In this document: piece by piece, positions 53,601 to 64,000 of the stretch | Layout of the letters: each line of letters begins with the position of its first letter | Position numbering within the stretch: position 1 is the first letter of the stretch | Assembly: GCA_013399895.1 (NCBI GenBank) | Contig: VXBA01003660.1 | Coordinates: 194,107-258,106, forward strand | Source of the DNA: Serilophus lunatus | Taxonomy: Eukaryota > Chordata > Aves > Passeriformes > Eurylaimidae | Direction: 5' to 3' | Length of the DNA: 64,000 nucleotides | Notes under the pieces: model-generated | What the model saw: only the letters and a program-made list of their open reading frames with translations | Told to the model about the DNA's origin: nothing | The model's database searches: none | Program-made: the position numbers and the translations under genes

Positions 53601-53922
53601 CACAAGCAAAGCGGAGCAAAGCCAGGCCACAGTGATGTGCTGAGGCAAAGGACAATGCAAACCCCAACCCCACACTTCTCCCTGGATGAACTCCTAGGTA
53701 CCCAAATTGCTTTGGAAGCCTTACTGAGCATTTTTCATACACCTAGAAATGGGACATGGCTTAGCCCTCCCACATGCTCCGAGCTGCAGGGTATGCTTCA
53801 CCCTCAGAGCAAGAATATTAAGGAGAGGCAGCATGCAATGTCATTCTCACCAGCTCCCCACAAGCCCTTCCCAGGCTGCTATCAGACCAAGGGCTGAAAG
53901 ACCCTTCTGCAAATTCTTTGTA

Positions 53923-53923
53923 N
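53923..53923. other. Single N, probable assembly gap
   Basis: Sequence composition changes abruptly here, from ordinary DNA ending aaattctttgta to a GC-rich hexamer repeat starting ggagaccgg. The single N therefore probably hides an unresolved stretch, which could contain IQCK or KNOP1 first exons. Confidence 0.6.
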
Positions 53924-54098
53924 GGAGACCGGCATCGCGAACGAGATTGGGACCGGGAACGGGATCGGGCCCGGGATCAGGATTGGTATCATGATCGAGA
54001 CCGGGATCTGGAGGAGGATAGAGATCTGGAACAGGGAACTGGAAATGGGGAACAGTCGGGAAAGGGATCTGGGATCGGGAACAGGGATCTGGGATCGG
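53924..54098. repeat. Degenerate GGGATC/GGGACC hexamer repeat
   Basis: About 28 degenerate six-base units of the type gggatc, gggacc or gggaac follow the N. In one plus frame they read as alternating R-D and R-E dipeptides. It is most likely a GC-rich promoter microsatellite. A coding or 5' UTR role in KNOP1 cannot be excluded because the left end is missing. Confidence 0.8.
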
Positions 54099-54180
54099 GG
54101 GCGGAGGGCGAGGCCCTGGCGGGCGGGGGCTGATGGGCAGGGGCCAGGCCGGAGGCACTGCGAGAAATCCCCGTGGGTTA
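53924..54180 (+). promoter_or_regulatory. KNOP1: Probable KNOP1 promoter / first exon area
   Basis: GC-rich sequence with GC boxes (ggcgggcggggg at about 54118-54129) about 0.7 kb upstream of the KNOP1 start exon. A candidate donor (gtgg then gttagt) sits at 54176/54177 and could end a non-coding first exon. In human, KNOP1 and IQCK are divergent from a short shared interval, which fits this position. Confidence 0.45.
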
Positions 54181-54842
54181 GTTATGGATTAAAAGGTGGG
54201 AAACCAGGTGGGGATAAGTGGGTGTCTCAGGAAAGGCGGGGAGAGGGTGCCAAAGGCTTCTCTGGAGTGTCCTGTTGGTAGGTGTCAGTGTCCTGGGAAA
54301 GGGATGGGAGGGCAAGGATGAGAAACCGCTGACAGGAGCAAATTTAAGGTCATAACTCGGGTGCCTTGGAAGGATCTTGTAATTCTGACTGGGCAGTAAA
54401 GGGATGGGAAATTCTGCATTGAATAAGTGAAAAGTCAGAGGTGTCTGGGACACCATCTTAACTGTGCTTACATCTGTCTGTCTGCATAAATATCTCTCTC
54501 TATATATAAATATATATGTTTTACCATTTAGGAAGGATTTGTAGAATATTTCTGTGAAGATGTCAACAAGACAACAAGACAAATAAAAAGTTACCAACCA
54601 GCTAGGACGAGTTAGTTACACTAAAGAAGAAGACAGTAAATCCCCCTTGAGCACCCCAGTAGACAGTGTTTTCTGGGCTCTGTGCAGTTCTGGTTCCCCC
54701 CATCACAGAAAGCTGGCTGAAATTAGAGTGGTAGGGACAATGAGAGGTATGAAATGGTTTTAGGATAAAGGTAAACCAGACAGAATAGGGCTTGCATCAT
54801 CTCTGTGATGCAGTTTACTAACATCTTCGTTTCCTGTTTTAG
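54181..54842 (+). other. KNOP1: KNOP1 intron 1 (predicted)
   Basis: About 660 bases ending in the acceptor tttcctgttttag (54830-54842). No coding exon is seen. The open frame running in from 54805 crosses this acceptor and is not taken as coding. Confidence 0.5.
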
Positions 54843-56205
54843 AATGATAAAAAAGAAAAAGAGAAAAGAATATTGTGAGGAACCTGTACTGAAAAAGGTG
54901 AAGACTGCCATTAAAATTGAGGAAGATATCATTGAAATTGAGGACAATGGCCAGTTTGAGACAAAAACAAAGAAAAGGAAAAAGGAAAATTTAAAAGATG
55001 GCTGTTTAGACAAATTGCAACCAAAGAATAATAAGAAGAAAAGCAAGAAAAAGAAAGTTGGCTCTAAATTACTTGAAGAAGCACATTCAGAAAGCTTTGT
55101 GAATGTAGAAGGTCGTCTGGATACAGAACTCCAAGAGGAACAAATCAAAATTCTAAAAAAGAAAAAAAAAAAAGTCCCATGTCATTCCTCCTTAGAGGAA
55201 GATAATGAGAGTAGCAATGTGGAGCTTTCTAATCATCATACAGGTGGTATTAAGAAAACTGAATTCTCTTTAAAAAAAACCAAAAAGAATGCTGCTTTGA
55301 ATTTGGGACTGGATGGTGCAGTAACAAAGAAAAAAAAGAAGAAAGGCATTTATTTTTCATTAGAGGACATCCAGGACAGTGAACAGAAGCAGTCTGAAAA
55401 AGTTTGTAAAAAACTCCACAAATATATTTCACAAAAAGTAGCTTTTACTGGTGAAAGCCATGACACAGACAATTTGCAGAATGATGGGGAGAGTTGTGTG
55501 AGAAGAAAGAAAAGGAAGAAGAAGAAAGATAAGTCAGACTCCTTTTTACCACTAGCAGATCATCAGGACAACATAGGAGGAGTTCCTGGTAGCCCCATTG
55601 CATTAGGTGACTTCAGAAAAAGGAAGAAGCAGAACTCCTGGGAAATCACATTGACAAACAGAGGGGAGGAGGACACAACTGACAACTCTGGGAGTATCAA
55701 AGAGACAAAAAAGAAAAAGAATAGAAGCAAAGATGTTTCTTCCTCAACATACGAAAACAAGCAAGGCTGCAGTCACAGCATTCTTGAGAAACACCTCCCA
55801 GCACAGCAAGAAGTTGACTCTGAGGAAGAAGAGCTTTCTGGAAGAAAGACCAGGAAGAATTTCAAGGGTAGTAATGAAGTCAGCAAGAAGAAAAAGAAAA
55901 AAAATATTCACAAAGAGGAAACAACATATTCAAAACTTTCTTTGAACAATGATAATGCCTCTAAAAGCCAAAAAATAATACCACTAGAAAGCAGTAAAAA
56001 GAACAAAGGGAAGAAAATGGAGCGAGCTAAATGTGTCACAGGGGATGCTGGAGATGGGGCATTGTCCAATAGTAATCACATGCTCTGTGATAAAAAAGGG
56101 AAAAAAAGAAAAGTGCCACCACAGGACTTTGCTGAAGAGCCAGGTTCAAAAACAAACACAAAAAAGACAAAGATCCTGACAGAAGACACAAGGAATAAGT
56201 CACTG
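54843..56205 (+). CDS. KNOP1: KNOP1 first coding exon (lysine-rich region)
   Basis: Begins after the acceptor at 54841-54842, with ATG at 54844. Encodes 454 residues starting MIKKKKRKEYCEEPVLKK and ends CTG before gtaagttgg, phase 0. The frame stays open past the donor to a stop at 56247, giving a possible intron-retention end. It contains an A12 run at 55162-55173. Repeated K-tract plus acidic-spacer units suggest growth by internal duplication, but no exact long repeat is visible. Confidence 0.93.
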
Positions 56206-58465
56206 GTAAGTTGGAAAGAGGAGAGTGACTTTGCACCCTCCTGCTAAGGAACCAAAAGCTTTTTAGGTAACAGTTTTCTGCTTCTCAGGCTGTTCTGCCT
56301 GTTCAGAATATTGAGGTCAATAAGAGCTCCCACTGGGTGGAGAGAAGCAGGATCAGCTGATCTATTGATTTTAGCACATACCAGTTGTGACACGTGGGAA
56401 AGTGTGTGATAATGCCCACTGCTGTAATCATGTGTTCCAGATGAGAAAATGTAAATGCTACAACTAACGGCAGGTATTGGCACAAGGAGAAAATGAGTAT
56501 GTACAGTCATAACTGTTCTTCTGTCCTTTGGTTGCTCTTGGCTGGAGTTAGAGTGTTAGAAACAAGAATTCAGCTAAAACCCATTGTCTGACTCAGACAA
56601 AGCTTTAGAGAAAATCCTAAGAGTAGACTAGGCCAAGAGCATTGATATATAAACTCTGATAGAAAACTAGAGACCTAAAGACACATAATAATTAAAAAGT
56701 GAATCTATGCAAGAAAACAAATAGACATAAGAGCTATGTAAATTGTAACTGAAGGACTGTTAAATCTCACCCCAGAGTTGCAGTAATGCCATTTCTGAGG
56801 TGAAACTAAGACTGGGAAGAACTGATGAAATACTTGAATTATGGAGGTTACTTTGATTATTTTTTGTCCAAAATTAGACTATTAAGTTCTTGGTTTATTG
56901 CTTTATCTTTTTTTCCTTTTTTTTATCTCATTAGGGTCATATTTTAAAGCTAAAAGTGCCAAAGGTTAGTACCCATGTGCCCCAAATTCTGTTGTTATCA
57001 TTGGGAATTGGGTTGTGAGATGCTCAGAAATTCAGTAAGTATCTGTATTTTTAGCTCCTTAAATAACTTTGAAAACAGCACATTGCAAGTCATCAGGTGC
57101 TTGTTTTTATTTTCATAGGTGATGGGAAACTGCACTCCAGTTGTTTTTTATCAAGAACTTTGGATGCTTGGCTTGTTTAAAAGTCAAACATTAGTTCATA
57201 AGGTATCATTGAAGGTTATTGTAAACCAAGGGTGGAGTGGGCAATACCTGGAGCACAGTTCATGCTGTGCTTTGCTTTGTTAGGCTCTCGTGCAGTTTCT
57301 TCAAGTTCTGTGGAAACCTGGCTGCTGTCTGTGTCTAGTGCTAATAATTAAATACAGATTTATGTGGAGACCCAGATAGAGGCTTTTTTCACCAGGGTTT
57401 GTGAGAGGAGTGTGTGCTTATCAGTCATGAGGTGAGCAGATGTGCAGGGCTTTTAACTCCAGCTTCTCCTGACCTTTCAAAGGACAAGGTGGTTTTATTG
57501 CTAGGATATATTTTCTAATTAAATTGGCATTGCCTTTTTCATACTGCTAGACATTATTTGGATTCTTGCAGCTGCTGACATTATGCAGAGGCAAGATAAG
57601 CCTCACAATGACTTGTAAACTTGCATGACCAGTTACAATGGAAACCACTGCAAATGCCTTGCAAACAATTGAGGAGATGGGTGTGGAGTGATGTGTGTTC
57701 CTGTAAGCACCTCTGTCCCTTAATAATAAAAAATACTTCAGAGAAAATCTCCTGAAGATTGAGAAATCTGGGCTAATCAGTTCTAATGAAATCTAGTTCC
57801 TGCCAGGCCCAAAGACCCTGTGCTGATAAATGTCTGATAATGTCAGTCTTGCATTTAACTGCACCAGAGTCCTGAAACATTCCAGTCTACCTTGATTCAC
57901 ACACTGCTGCATGCCTTGAAAAATCCTCTGTTGGGCTTGGGCAGCGAGTGAAGTTTTAAAGACAATGTGGAGTGATAGCCACTTAATATCAGTGCTTGAT
58001 GTTTTTCCCACTGGATGCCATCACAGTCACTTGGGCAGAGTGAGGAGTCACAACTCAGTGTACTGTGTGGTTGTTGTTGTTTTTTGCCTGCAGGCACCAT
58101 AGTCCACCCCAGTGAATGTGCTCCTTTTCCATGAAGTTGGGAGAAGCTTGGCACACCCCCGTGGGGGTGGTTTTTTCCACTCAGTAGCCTTCAGCAGGTC
58201 AGCACCACACTGGGAATTCACAGGGATGGGGGTGCTCCCCCCTTCCTTGTCTGCCACTTGACCTTCCAGCTAAAAAAATAAATATGCTGCAGTTGTTTGC
58301 AGAATCCTGTCACAACAGTTTTCCTGTTTGTTTTAATAGATCTGAAAAGACAGTACCAGGCCATCCAGAAGTAAACTGGGGATTGATTTTGGCTTCTTCT
58401 TTTCCTCCAAAAGCATGAGCTCTCCTTACTGCAGACTGTGTTCTCTCATTATTAATAGAGTGTGT

Positions 58466-58499
<34 letters not shown>

Positions 58500-61400
58500 T
58501 CAAAGGTAATTTTGGAAAATGAGGTAAATCATTCATAGCTTTTAGTAAAACTGTAAACCCTCAAAAAACTAACAGCAGGTTCTGCTGGCAGAAGTATGTT
58601 ACAAATCTTTTCCTTGTCTTCATTTCCCCCTGGCTGTTTCATGCTTGGATTATTATGTATCAATAGATCTTCCCTTTGGCCACCTTTTCCAGGCTGGTCT
58701 AAAGCTTACAACTCTAATTTACCACTACCTTGGACTTATTACTTACCTTGTTATACTGGATGCCCAACAATCTTACCCTAATTACAAATTTGGAAGAGAA
58801 AGGCTGAGGACAGTGGTGTAGGAATGCCAGTCACTGGGAGCAGAAGCTGCTGAAGGGCTGCAGTTTGTGGAAGAGTGATCAGTGCCTGGTTGCCTGTGGA
58901 CTTGCCACTGATTTACCTCCTGCCATTGGCCCCATCCAGTCCTTCTGCAGCTGCTCTGTCTCATCCCATCCACTCCCTGTTCCTTGCTCTCAAATGTGGA
59001 ATTAATGTGCTGTTTGCTGCCAGTGTAGGAGACACTTGATGTATGTGTCCTGCCTTTCCCTGTGTTCTTTCCAGACTGGAAGCTCCTTGGGGACCATCAT
59101 CCAGGATGGAGCACAATGCAGCTGTGTCTTGATTGTTTTTTCTTTGTTTGTTTGTTTCAGAGAGACTTTTATTTATTTTACCTCCAATTTTTAAAGTATT
59201 TTAACTTTCACTCTCTGTACCCCTTCCTTCAAGTATAAATTTAAACCTTCACAGAACAGTTTAATTTGAAATAACTGCCTGCAAAAGTTACTGGGTGTGC
59301 CAGTGATGCTGCCATTTTAATGTATAAATATAAAATCCTTTATGTTCTCGGTTAAAAAAAATGTCTTGGGGAGAAAATTTGTCCATAGAAATACACAGAT
59401 TTAATTGGCATTTTCATCTTGGATCTGATTTCTTCTTGCTCCAGGATAGTACTACTGATTGTTTAGTGTTTTAACTACTTGGGTGGTAAGAGCCATTTTA
59501 AATCCTAATTAAGCAGAATGGATAACAATAATCACAGAAGCTTTTTCCTGTTTTACAGGAACATCTAGATGGCGTAATAATTGTGCAGGAAAAAAAAGGA
59601 AACTGTGATGAAGTTAACATAGACAAGGTATGCTTTGTCTTAGTGGTGTAAGATTTCGAGCAAGTCAGCATTTAACATGTGCATAGGAATTGATAAAAAA
59701 TACCTACTTTATTGGTTGTCTGTGCCAAGATTTACCTAAAGAAAGCTCTGCTTTAAATCTGCTTTACCTTGTATGGATTAAGTCAAAAATGTGCAGCTCC
59801 AGTCAATCTCACAAACTTCTAAATAGCTTACTAGTTTAAATACAGATTTCTTTGGCTCTCATCAATATTGGCAGTTTCAGTGTAGCTATTGCTTGCAGTT
59901 AGAGAATTAAACATAAACTGATGCAGCAAAATATTTAAGGTGCCACTAGGAAAATCAGTTCTCATGTTGAGTATGGGAAAGGATCACATGCAACTGTTTA
60001 ATTATCCTTGCAGAATTCTGAAGATACTTAATTATTTTATACTACCCTTATTTTTTCATTGTGAATTAACTGTTATTTAACACACAGAAGGAAGTGTCTT
60101 ACACTGCATGTGTTATTTTTCTGCTCACCAGGTGAGGCGACAGGCTCTGCAGGAGGAAATCGATAGAGAATCTGGCAAAACCAAGGTTTTCAGTTCCAAA
60201 CTGGGACAGGTATGTATGAGCTTAGACCTTGATCTGATGGAAATACTGTGTCTCAGAGCAAGTTCCTGAAAAAACCTACTGTGCTCTTGTTTGTATCTGG
60301 CTCAGGTACGTGACTTGGCACAAGAGTCTTCCTTCTGACTGCAGATTTAAGGTCATGCCATAGAGCAAGTTGGTTCAGTGCCAAGAGAGTCTGAGAGCTG
60401 ACCAGTGAACTCCTTGCCATTGTACAGTGCTCCAATTCCTATCACCAGTCCTCAAAAGCAACACTTTCTCTGGTTCCTCTGGAGAATGAGCCATGAAAAA
60501 TTCCTACAGAAGCATTTTCTGCTGTGAAGTACAAATAATTCTAGGCTATGGGTAGAGCAGTCACTGAAGTGTATCTGATTTCTTATCTGCAAGACTTTGC
60601 AGACATTCAGAAAGGAGCACACATGGAAGGGTAAAGGGGGTAACAACTGATAACACAAGTGAATGATATTTAGTTGGTCCTCTCACGGCATCCACATCTT
60701 TCCTCCACCTCTCTAAAAGGCAATTCTTTATTCCTTGCTTTTGCATCCTGCTCATTGTGCCCTCCTGACAGGTTTAAAGTAAGGTAGTACAAACTGTTGC
60801 AGTAGTGCTTAGCAGGGGTAATGGGATTGAGGTGGAGAGAAAGCTTTGCTAGTGATTCAGGGTTGTTAGTTGTTTTGCAAGACTGCCAGTGTGCCTAGAA
60901 AGCTGGACTGTGCCTCAAACAAATGCCAGAAACAACTTCTGTAGATCTAACGTAGTGGGAGGCAGTCTGTGATAGCTCTGGAACTGCAACTGTCTAATAG
61001 TGTCTGCAGTCATTGAGAAAAATTACATCCTTGGCAAGGGATCTCAGTTCCTTGGTGCTGTTCTGTCTCTGTTTAGTAGCATGAAGATGAATAGAAGCTG
61101 TGAAAACTAATTCATCAGCTCCACAAAGAGTGAGCTGGAAATGTTTCAGCAAAAGCTGTGTGTGGTGCCTGCCAGCAACTCACAAAAAATGACAGAGAGT
61201 TTGACAAGCCATAATTATATGTGCATCTGTGCAGATGTCTCCTATTCCCAAGGGAGGACTTATATTTATCTGGATGTGACTTAAGTGTATCTGTGTGTGT
61301 GTATCTGCATCCGTGTCACAGACTGGGCTTACACAGCAACCTGCCTTTGCATAAGGTAAAAGTACTGAAGTACTCTGGGTAGCTTTCTTTTAATAGTAGG

Positions 61401-62881
61401 TCTGGCCTGTGGTAGTGAATGATACTCCAGCCTTGCATTTGTTTAATAAAACCTGCTACAGCTTGCCTGCAGTATTGTGTAGTGTGCTGTGTGTTATGTT
61501 GGCTGTCTGCTGCAGAGTGACTATTTCATGCAAGCTACAACTGTTAAGTTGGAAGGATTTCAGGCTGACATAAACACACCACTAAATTAACATTTTTTCC
61601 TTTGATGTAGCCAGCTTAGTCTATTTCATTAATAATCAGATATTTTTCCATTTGGTATCACCCCCAATTTTAAAAAAAAACAGGGAGTAGCAATCCTGCT
61701 GAAAATATTTATATATGACTGCATAGCTATAGCTCAGGAGTCAAGTAGAACCCTTAGATGATGAAGCCTGTTGTTAGGTAAGCCAAAAGTTCATGAACTT
61801 TGTTAATCATATGGTTTATCTTGGGTTATCCACAAACAGCTGAAATATTATTTTACCTGGACATTGCCTCCTCTGAAAGGAGCCAGAATCTGCAGACAAC
61901 GTAAAAATCCTGATGGTGTGAACTAGTTCAAAGAGTAGTGAAAGGCAAATACAGTAAATACAAAGAACACAGCAAATTGCAAGGGAGGGGAGGCTTTAAG
62001 AGAACTAGATTTAGTCCTGATGGATAAGGGTATGCCCTCAGTTTTTGCACCCTTGCAATATTAGTTGTAATTAGTGGGATGAGAATGCCAATATTACTTA
62101 AAGCTTATGAGGCAGATGGAATATTGTCTCCAAAACTAACATAACAAAAAGCTGCTGAAAACAGCTCCCTAACTAGGCAGAGTGAAAAGATAACTATACA
62201 AAGTCACAGTGAAAGAGGATTAAGTCTGGCAGTTTTCTTAGCATAAGAGATGATGAGTGGCTCTTTGAGCTAGGAAAAAAGAGTAGAAACCCCAAGGTTC
62301 CTAAAGACAGAGGGAAAGGAGATTCTCAAGATGCATTAACCTATCTCCAGGTGAAATGACCTGCAGTGCTAATGAAGATGTGCTCATACAGAGTTAATGT
62401 CATTCTTTCACCACATCCATTGAGACATACTGCCCATGGAATAACTGCCTCCCAGCTTTGTCACTGTCAGGGTTTTTTTAGCTGGTTCTGTTCTCTTGGT
62501 ACACAGCCAGAAATTATCTTCCTTGGTCTTGGGATTACTTACTTTTAGTGTTAATGTTTTGCTTCACAGGATCCGAAGTTTGGACAGTGGAGTACAGCTG
62601 CTTTTAAAAGTTCTGAGGAAGAAATGAAGTTTTTTAGACTGATGGGCGGCTTTAAAAAGGGCTCTGTGCCTATGCAAAATCTCTCAGCAACTACAAACAA
62701 ACCAAACATGGCTCTGAACAGGGAAGGGGAGGAGAAGTTACAGCAGGCTCTGAAGATGGAGTTTGATAAAGCAATGGACTTGAAGCAACACAGAGGAGTT
62801 GGTCTTGGATTTCAACCTACTGCCAACAAAAAAGTATACATAGACAAATATACATCTAGATCTATAAAATTTGAAGACTAA
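54844..62881 (+). CDS. KNOP1: KNOP1, lysine-rich nucleolar protein 1 (gene model)
   Basis: Exons 54844-56205, 56935-56964, 59559-59627, 60132-60209 and 62570-62881 are all phase 0 and sum to 1851 bases, 616 residues plus stop. Human KNOP1 (C16orf88/TSG118) is about 458 residues. The first 454 residues are dominated by K/R clusters (KKKKRK, KKKKKK, KKRKKKKK) separated by acidic, serine-rich spacers, the pattern of nucleolar targeting and RNA-binding regions. The C-terminal 130 residues are conserved: VRRQALQEEIDRESGKTK, then FGQWSTAAF and FRLMGGFK (SMAP-type domain), PNMAL, and the end GVGLGFQPTANKKVYIDKY to SIKFED. Family knowledge places it in nucleoli with a partner ZNF106; its molecular role is unclear. 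The start ATG lies two bases into the exon; human KNOP1 also begins Met-Ile. Confidence 0.95.
56935..56964 (+). CDS. KNOP1: KNOP1 30-base candidate microexon
   Basis: A long pyrimidine tract and tcattag precede GGTCATATTTTAAAG and then CTAAAAGTGCCAAAG, with donor gttagt. It encodes GHILKLKVPK and is phase 0 on both sides, so inclusion or skipping keeps the frame. No human counterpart is recalled. Confidence 0.5.
56965..59558 (+). other. KNOP1: KNOP1 intron
   Basis: 2.6 kb intron containing a TG microsatellite (58460-58496). A decoy acceptor (gtttgtttcag near 59160) has no open exon after it. Confidence 0.8.
58460..58496. repeat. (TG)n microsatellite
   Basis: About 18 TG units with one interruption (gtgtgtacgtgtg) in a KNOP1 intron. 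Confidence 0.95.
59559..59627 (+). CDS. KNOP1: KNOP1 exon: EHLDGVIIVQEKKGNCDEVNIDK
   Basis: 69 bases between acceptor ctgttttacag and donor gtatgc, phase 0. The sequence (LDGVIIVQEKKGNCDEVNID) matches the human LEVVLEKKGNMDEAHID stretch. It links the lysine-rich region to the conserved C-terminus. Confidence 0.93.
59628..60131 (+). other. KNOP1: KNOP1 intron
   Basis: 504-base intron without other features. Confidence 0.9.
60132..60209 (+). CDS. KNOP1: KNOP1 exon: VRRQALQEEIDRESGKTK
   Basis: 78 bases, 26 codons, between acceptor tctgctcaccag and donor gtatgt. Near identity to the human VRRKALQEEIDRESGKT block makes this one of the surest exons in the gene. Confidence 0.96.
60210..62569 (+). 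other. KNOP1: KNOP1 last intron
   Basis: 2.4 kb intron with a short TG-rich patch near 61290. No exon or recognisable transposon. Confidence 0.9.
62570..62881 (+). CDS. KNOP1: KNOP1 last exon: SMAP-type domain and C-terminus
   Basis: After acceptor ttgcttcacag the exon reads DPKFGQWSTAAF, then EEEMKFFRLMGGFKKG, PNMAL and finally SIKFED with TAA at 62879-62881. The FGQW and FRLMGGFK motifs are the core of the SMAP (small acidic protein) family domain shared with human KNOP1. Confidence 0.96.
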   Translation, partial: DPKFGQWSTAAFKSSEEEMKFFRLMGGFKKGSVPMQNLSATTNKPNMALNREGEEKLQQALKMEFDKAMDLKQHRGVGLGFQPTANKKVYIDKYTSRSIKFED

Positions 62882-63200
62882 AACACTGAAATAATAAAGA
62901 GAATGAAAATTCAGTGATTTTTTTTTACTTTCTACATCTTTTAACTTGAAATAAAATAACAAAATGTTTAAGAAATTTGATTTGTGAGGCACTTCTCGTA
63001 CAAGTTTTTAACTGCATACACCAGTGGAGCTGGGTCCTTCAGCTTACAGCAAGTTTTTGAAACCTTTATCATGTTTCTTCTGCAAGGCAAGAGACAGCCT
63101 CCTTCAAAGACTGAAGATACATGGGCCAAGCCTGCAACTAGTTGAGATTTAGTATTTTTTTTAAATGCTGATTTAATAAACTTATTTTTAGCTACATCTT
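62882..63200 (+). terminator. KNOP1: KNOP1 3' UTR and polyadenylation signals
   Basis: AATAAA hexamers lie at 62893 (12 bases after the stop), 62950 and 63175. The first has T-rich sequence downstream. Which sites are used cannot be told from sequence. Confidence 0.6.
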
Positions 63201-64000
63201 AGTGACTCAAAAGGACTTCAGTTTTCTGTAAAAATCTTCACATTTTTCCACTTCAGTGGTACAAAGTGATGAGATGAAAAACATGCAACAAGAACAGTTG
63301 AATAATCTAGGTGGTATTTATTAGCAGCTTACTAACTCCTTAAATATATGGTTCTATCAGACATTTTTGTGCAAAAATATCTCTTGATATCTGTGTAAGG
63401 ATTGAACTCATAAAATTCTTACCACTAAGCAAAATCAGCAATAGATGCAAGGTCTCGACATGGTTCCCTATCATGGAACAGAAAGGGTTAGAGTGAAATT
63501 TTATTTGGAGTAATATCAGTACATGCAACTAAATTCCACAAGGGTAAGATGATACATTTGGATATACAAAGAAACTCCCCCAGAACACACAGATGAATTG
63601 CAAATTGTTTTATTCAGTGACAGTGTACTTTGCAAATATAGAGTACTTTGCATCTATTTCCATTTTTCTTTGCAGACAGCACTTATAGATTCCTTCCATT
63701 TTACAAAACACCAATGCACTAAAATGAAAACATAAACATGTCTATGAAAATTGTATTGTAGAAATTAGAACAATAACACCTTGTCCATTTTTCTCTTCTG
63801 GAACAAACCAACCAAATGCTGGCAGCATCCCAAAGCAGAGAGATGACTTAGTAGGATTATTGCATTGAAATGCTGCTTTCTACACAGGAAAAAGACTACT
63901 GGGCAATTGGGATGAAGTTTTTAGGCCGTGAATTCATTTGTGCAGATTATCTTCTTCCTTTTTTTGTAAAAGTTACAACAGATTAGATTTCAAAAGGCTT
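63201..64000 (-). other. Intergenic or 3' UTR of a convergent gene
   Basis: No coding exon is visible. Minus-strand AATAAA hexamers occur at 63317, 63500 and 63609 (TTTATT on plus). By human synteny the next gene is VPS35L, convergent with KNOP1, so this may be its 3' UTR. That is inference only. Confidence 0.3.

Noticed and set aside
54805..54843. Upstream ATG extending KNOP1 by 13 residues
   Set aside because: The extension crosses a strong splice acceptor (54830-54842) and reads as intron. The ATG at 54844, followed by Ile and Lys, fits human KNOP1.
59130..59165. Strong acceptor-like gtttgtttgtttcag in a KNOP1 intron
   Set aside because: The following sequence has stops and no donor keeping the frame. 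KNOP1 exons on either side already join in phase.
1..64000. CRISPR array, operon, prophage or other prokaryote-type system
   Set aside because: The window is spliced vertebrate DNA. No regularly spaced direct repeats, dense frames or bacterial signals are present.

Overview
This window is vertebrate nuclear DNA, almost certainly from a bird. Coding exons are small and sit in long AT-rich introns with GT-AG boundaries. Interspersed repeats are sparse; the one clear element is the 3' end of a CR1 LINE, the dominant avian retrotransposon. I identify three protein-coding genes by reading exons and matching them to remembered human proteins: GPRC5B on +, IQCK on -, and KNOP1 on +. This matches the human 16p12.3 block, where KNOP1 and IQCK are head to head and IQCK and GPRC5B are tail to tail.

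Layout. Bases 1 to about 700 are a CpG-rich island that fits the GPRC5B promoter and first non-coding exon. The GPRC5B coding exons lie at 6093-7098, 11569-11681 and 13085-13129 and join without a frame break into a 387-residue, seven-helix class C orphan receptor. Its 3' UTR probably runs to a polyadenylation site near 16670. IQCK occupies about 16.6-53 kb on the minus strand. I place eight coding exons, 52315-52370 down to 17964-18007, encoding 220 residues plus the stop, and their phases all match. The N-terminal exon was not found and may lie by the assembly gap at 53923. The 53.0-54.2 kb region is the GC-rich interval between IQCK and KNOP1 and carries two kinds of short tandem repeat. 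The KNOP1 coding exons lie at 54844-56205, 56935-56964 (a probable 30-base microexon), 59559-59627, 60132-60209 and 62570-62881. They encode a lysine-rich nucleolar protein of about 616 residues. The last kilobase probably approaches the 3' end of a convergent gene (VPS35L by human synteny), but no coding exon is visible.

The three genes are not known to share a pathway. GPRC5B is a plasma-membrane receptor, KNOP1 is nucleolar, and IQCK is a poorly characterised IQ-motif protein whose central region resembles the DPY-30/RIIa docking fold. I saw no sign of a novel multi-gene system, CRISPR array or recently active mobile element. The most interesting points are the IQCK domain architecture, the abutting or overlapping GPRC5B and IQCK 3' ends, the KNOP1 microexon and coding poly(A) track, and the hexamer repeat beside the gap at the IQCK/KNOP1 promoter. 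All similarity statements rest on recall, not on searches.
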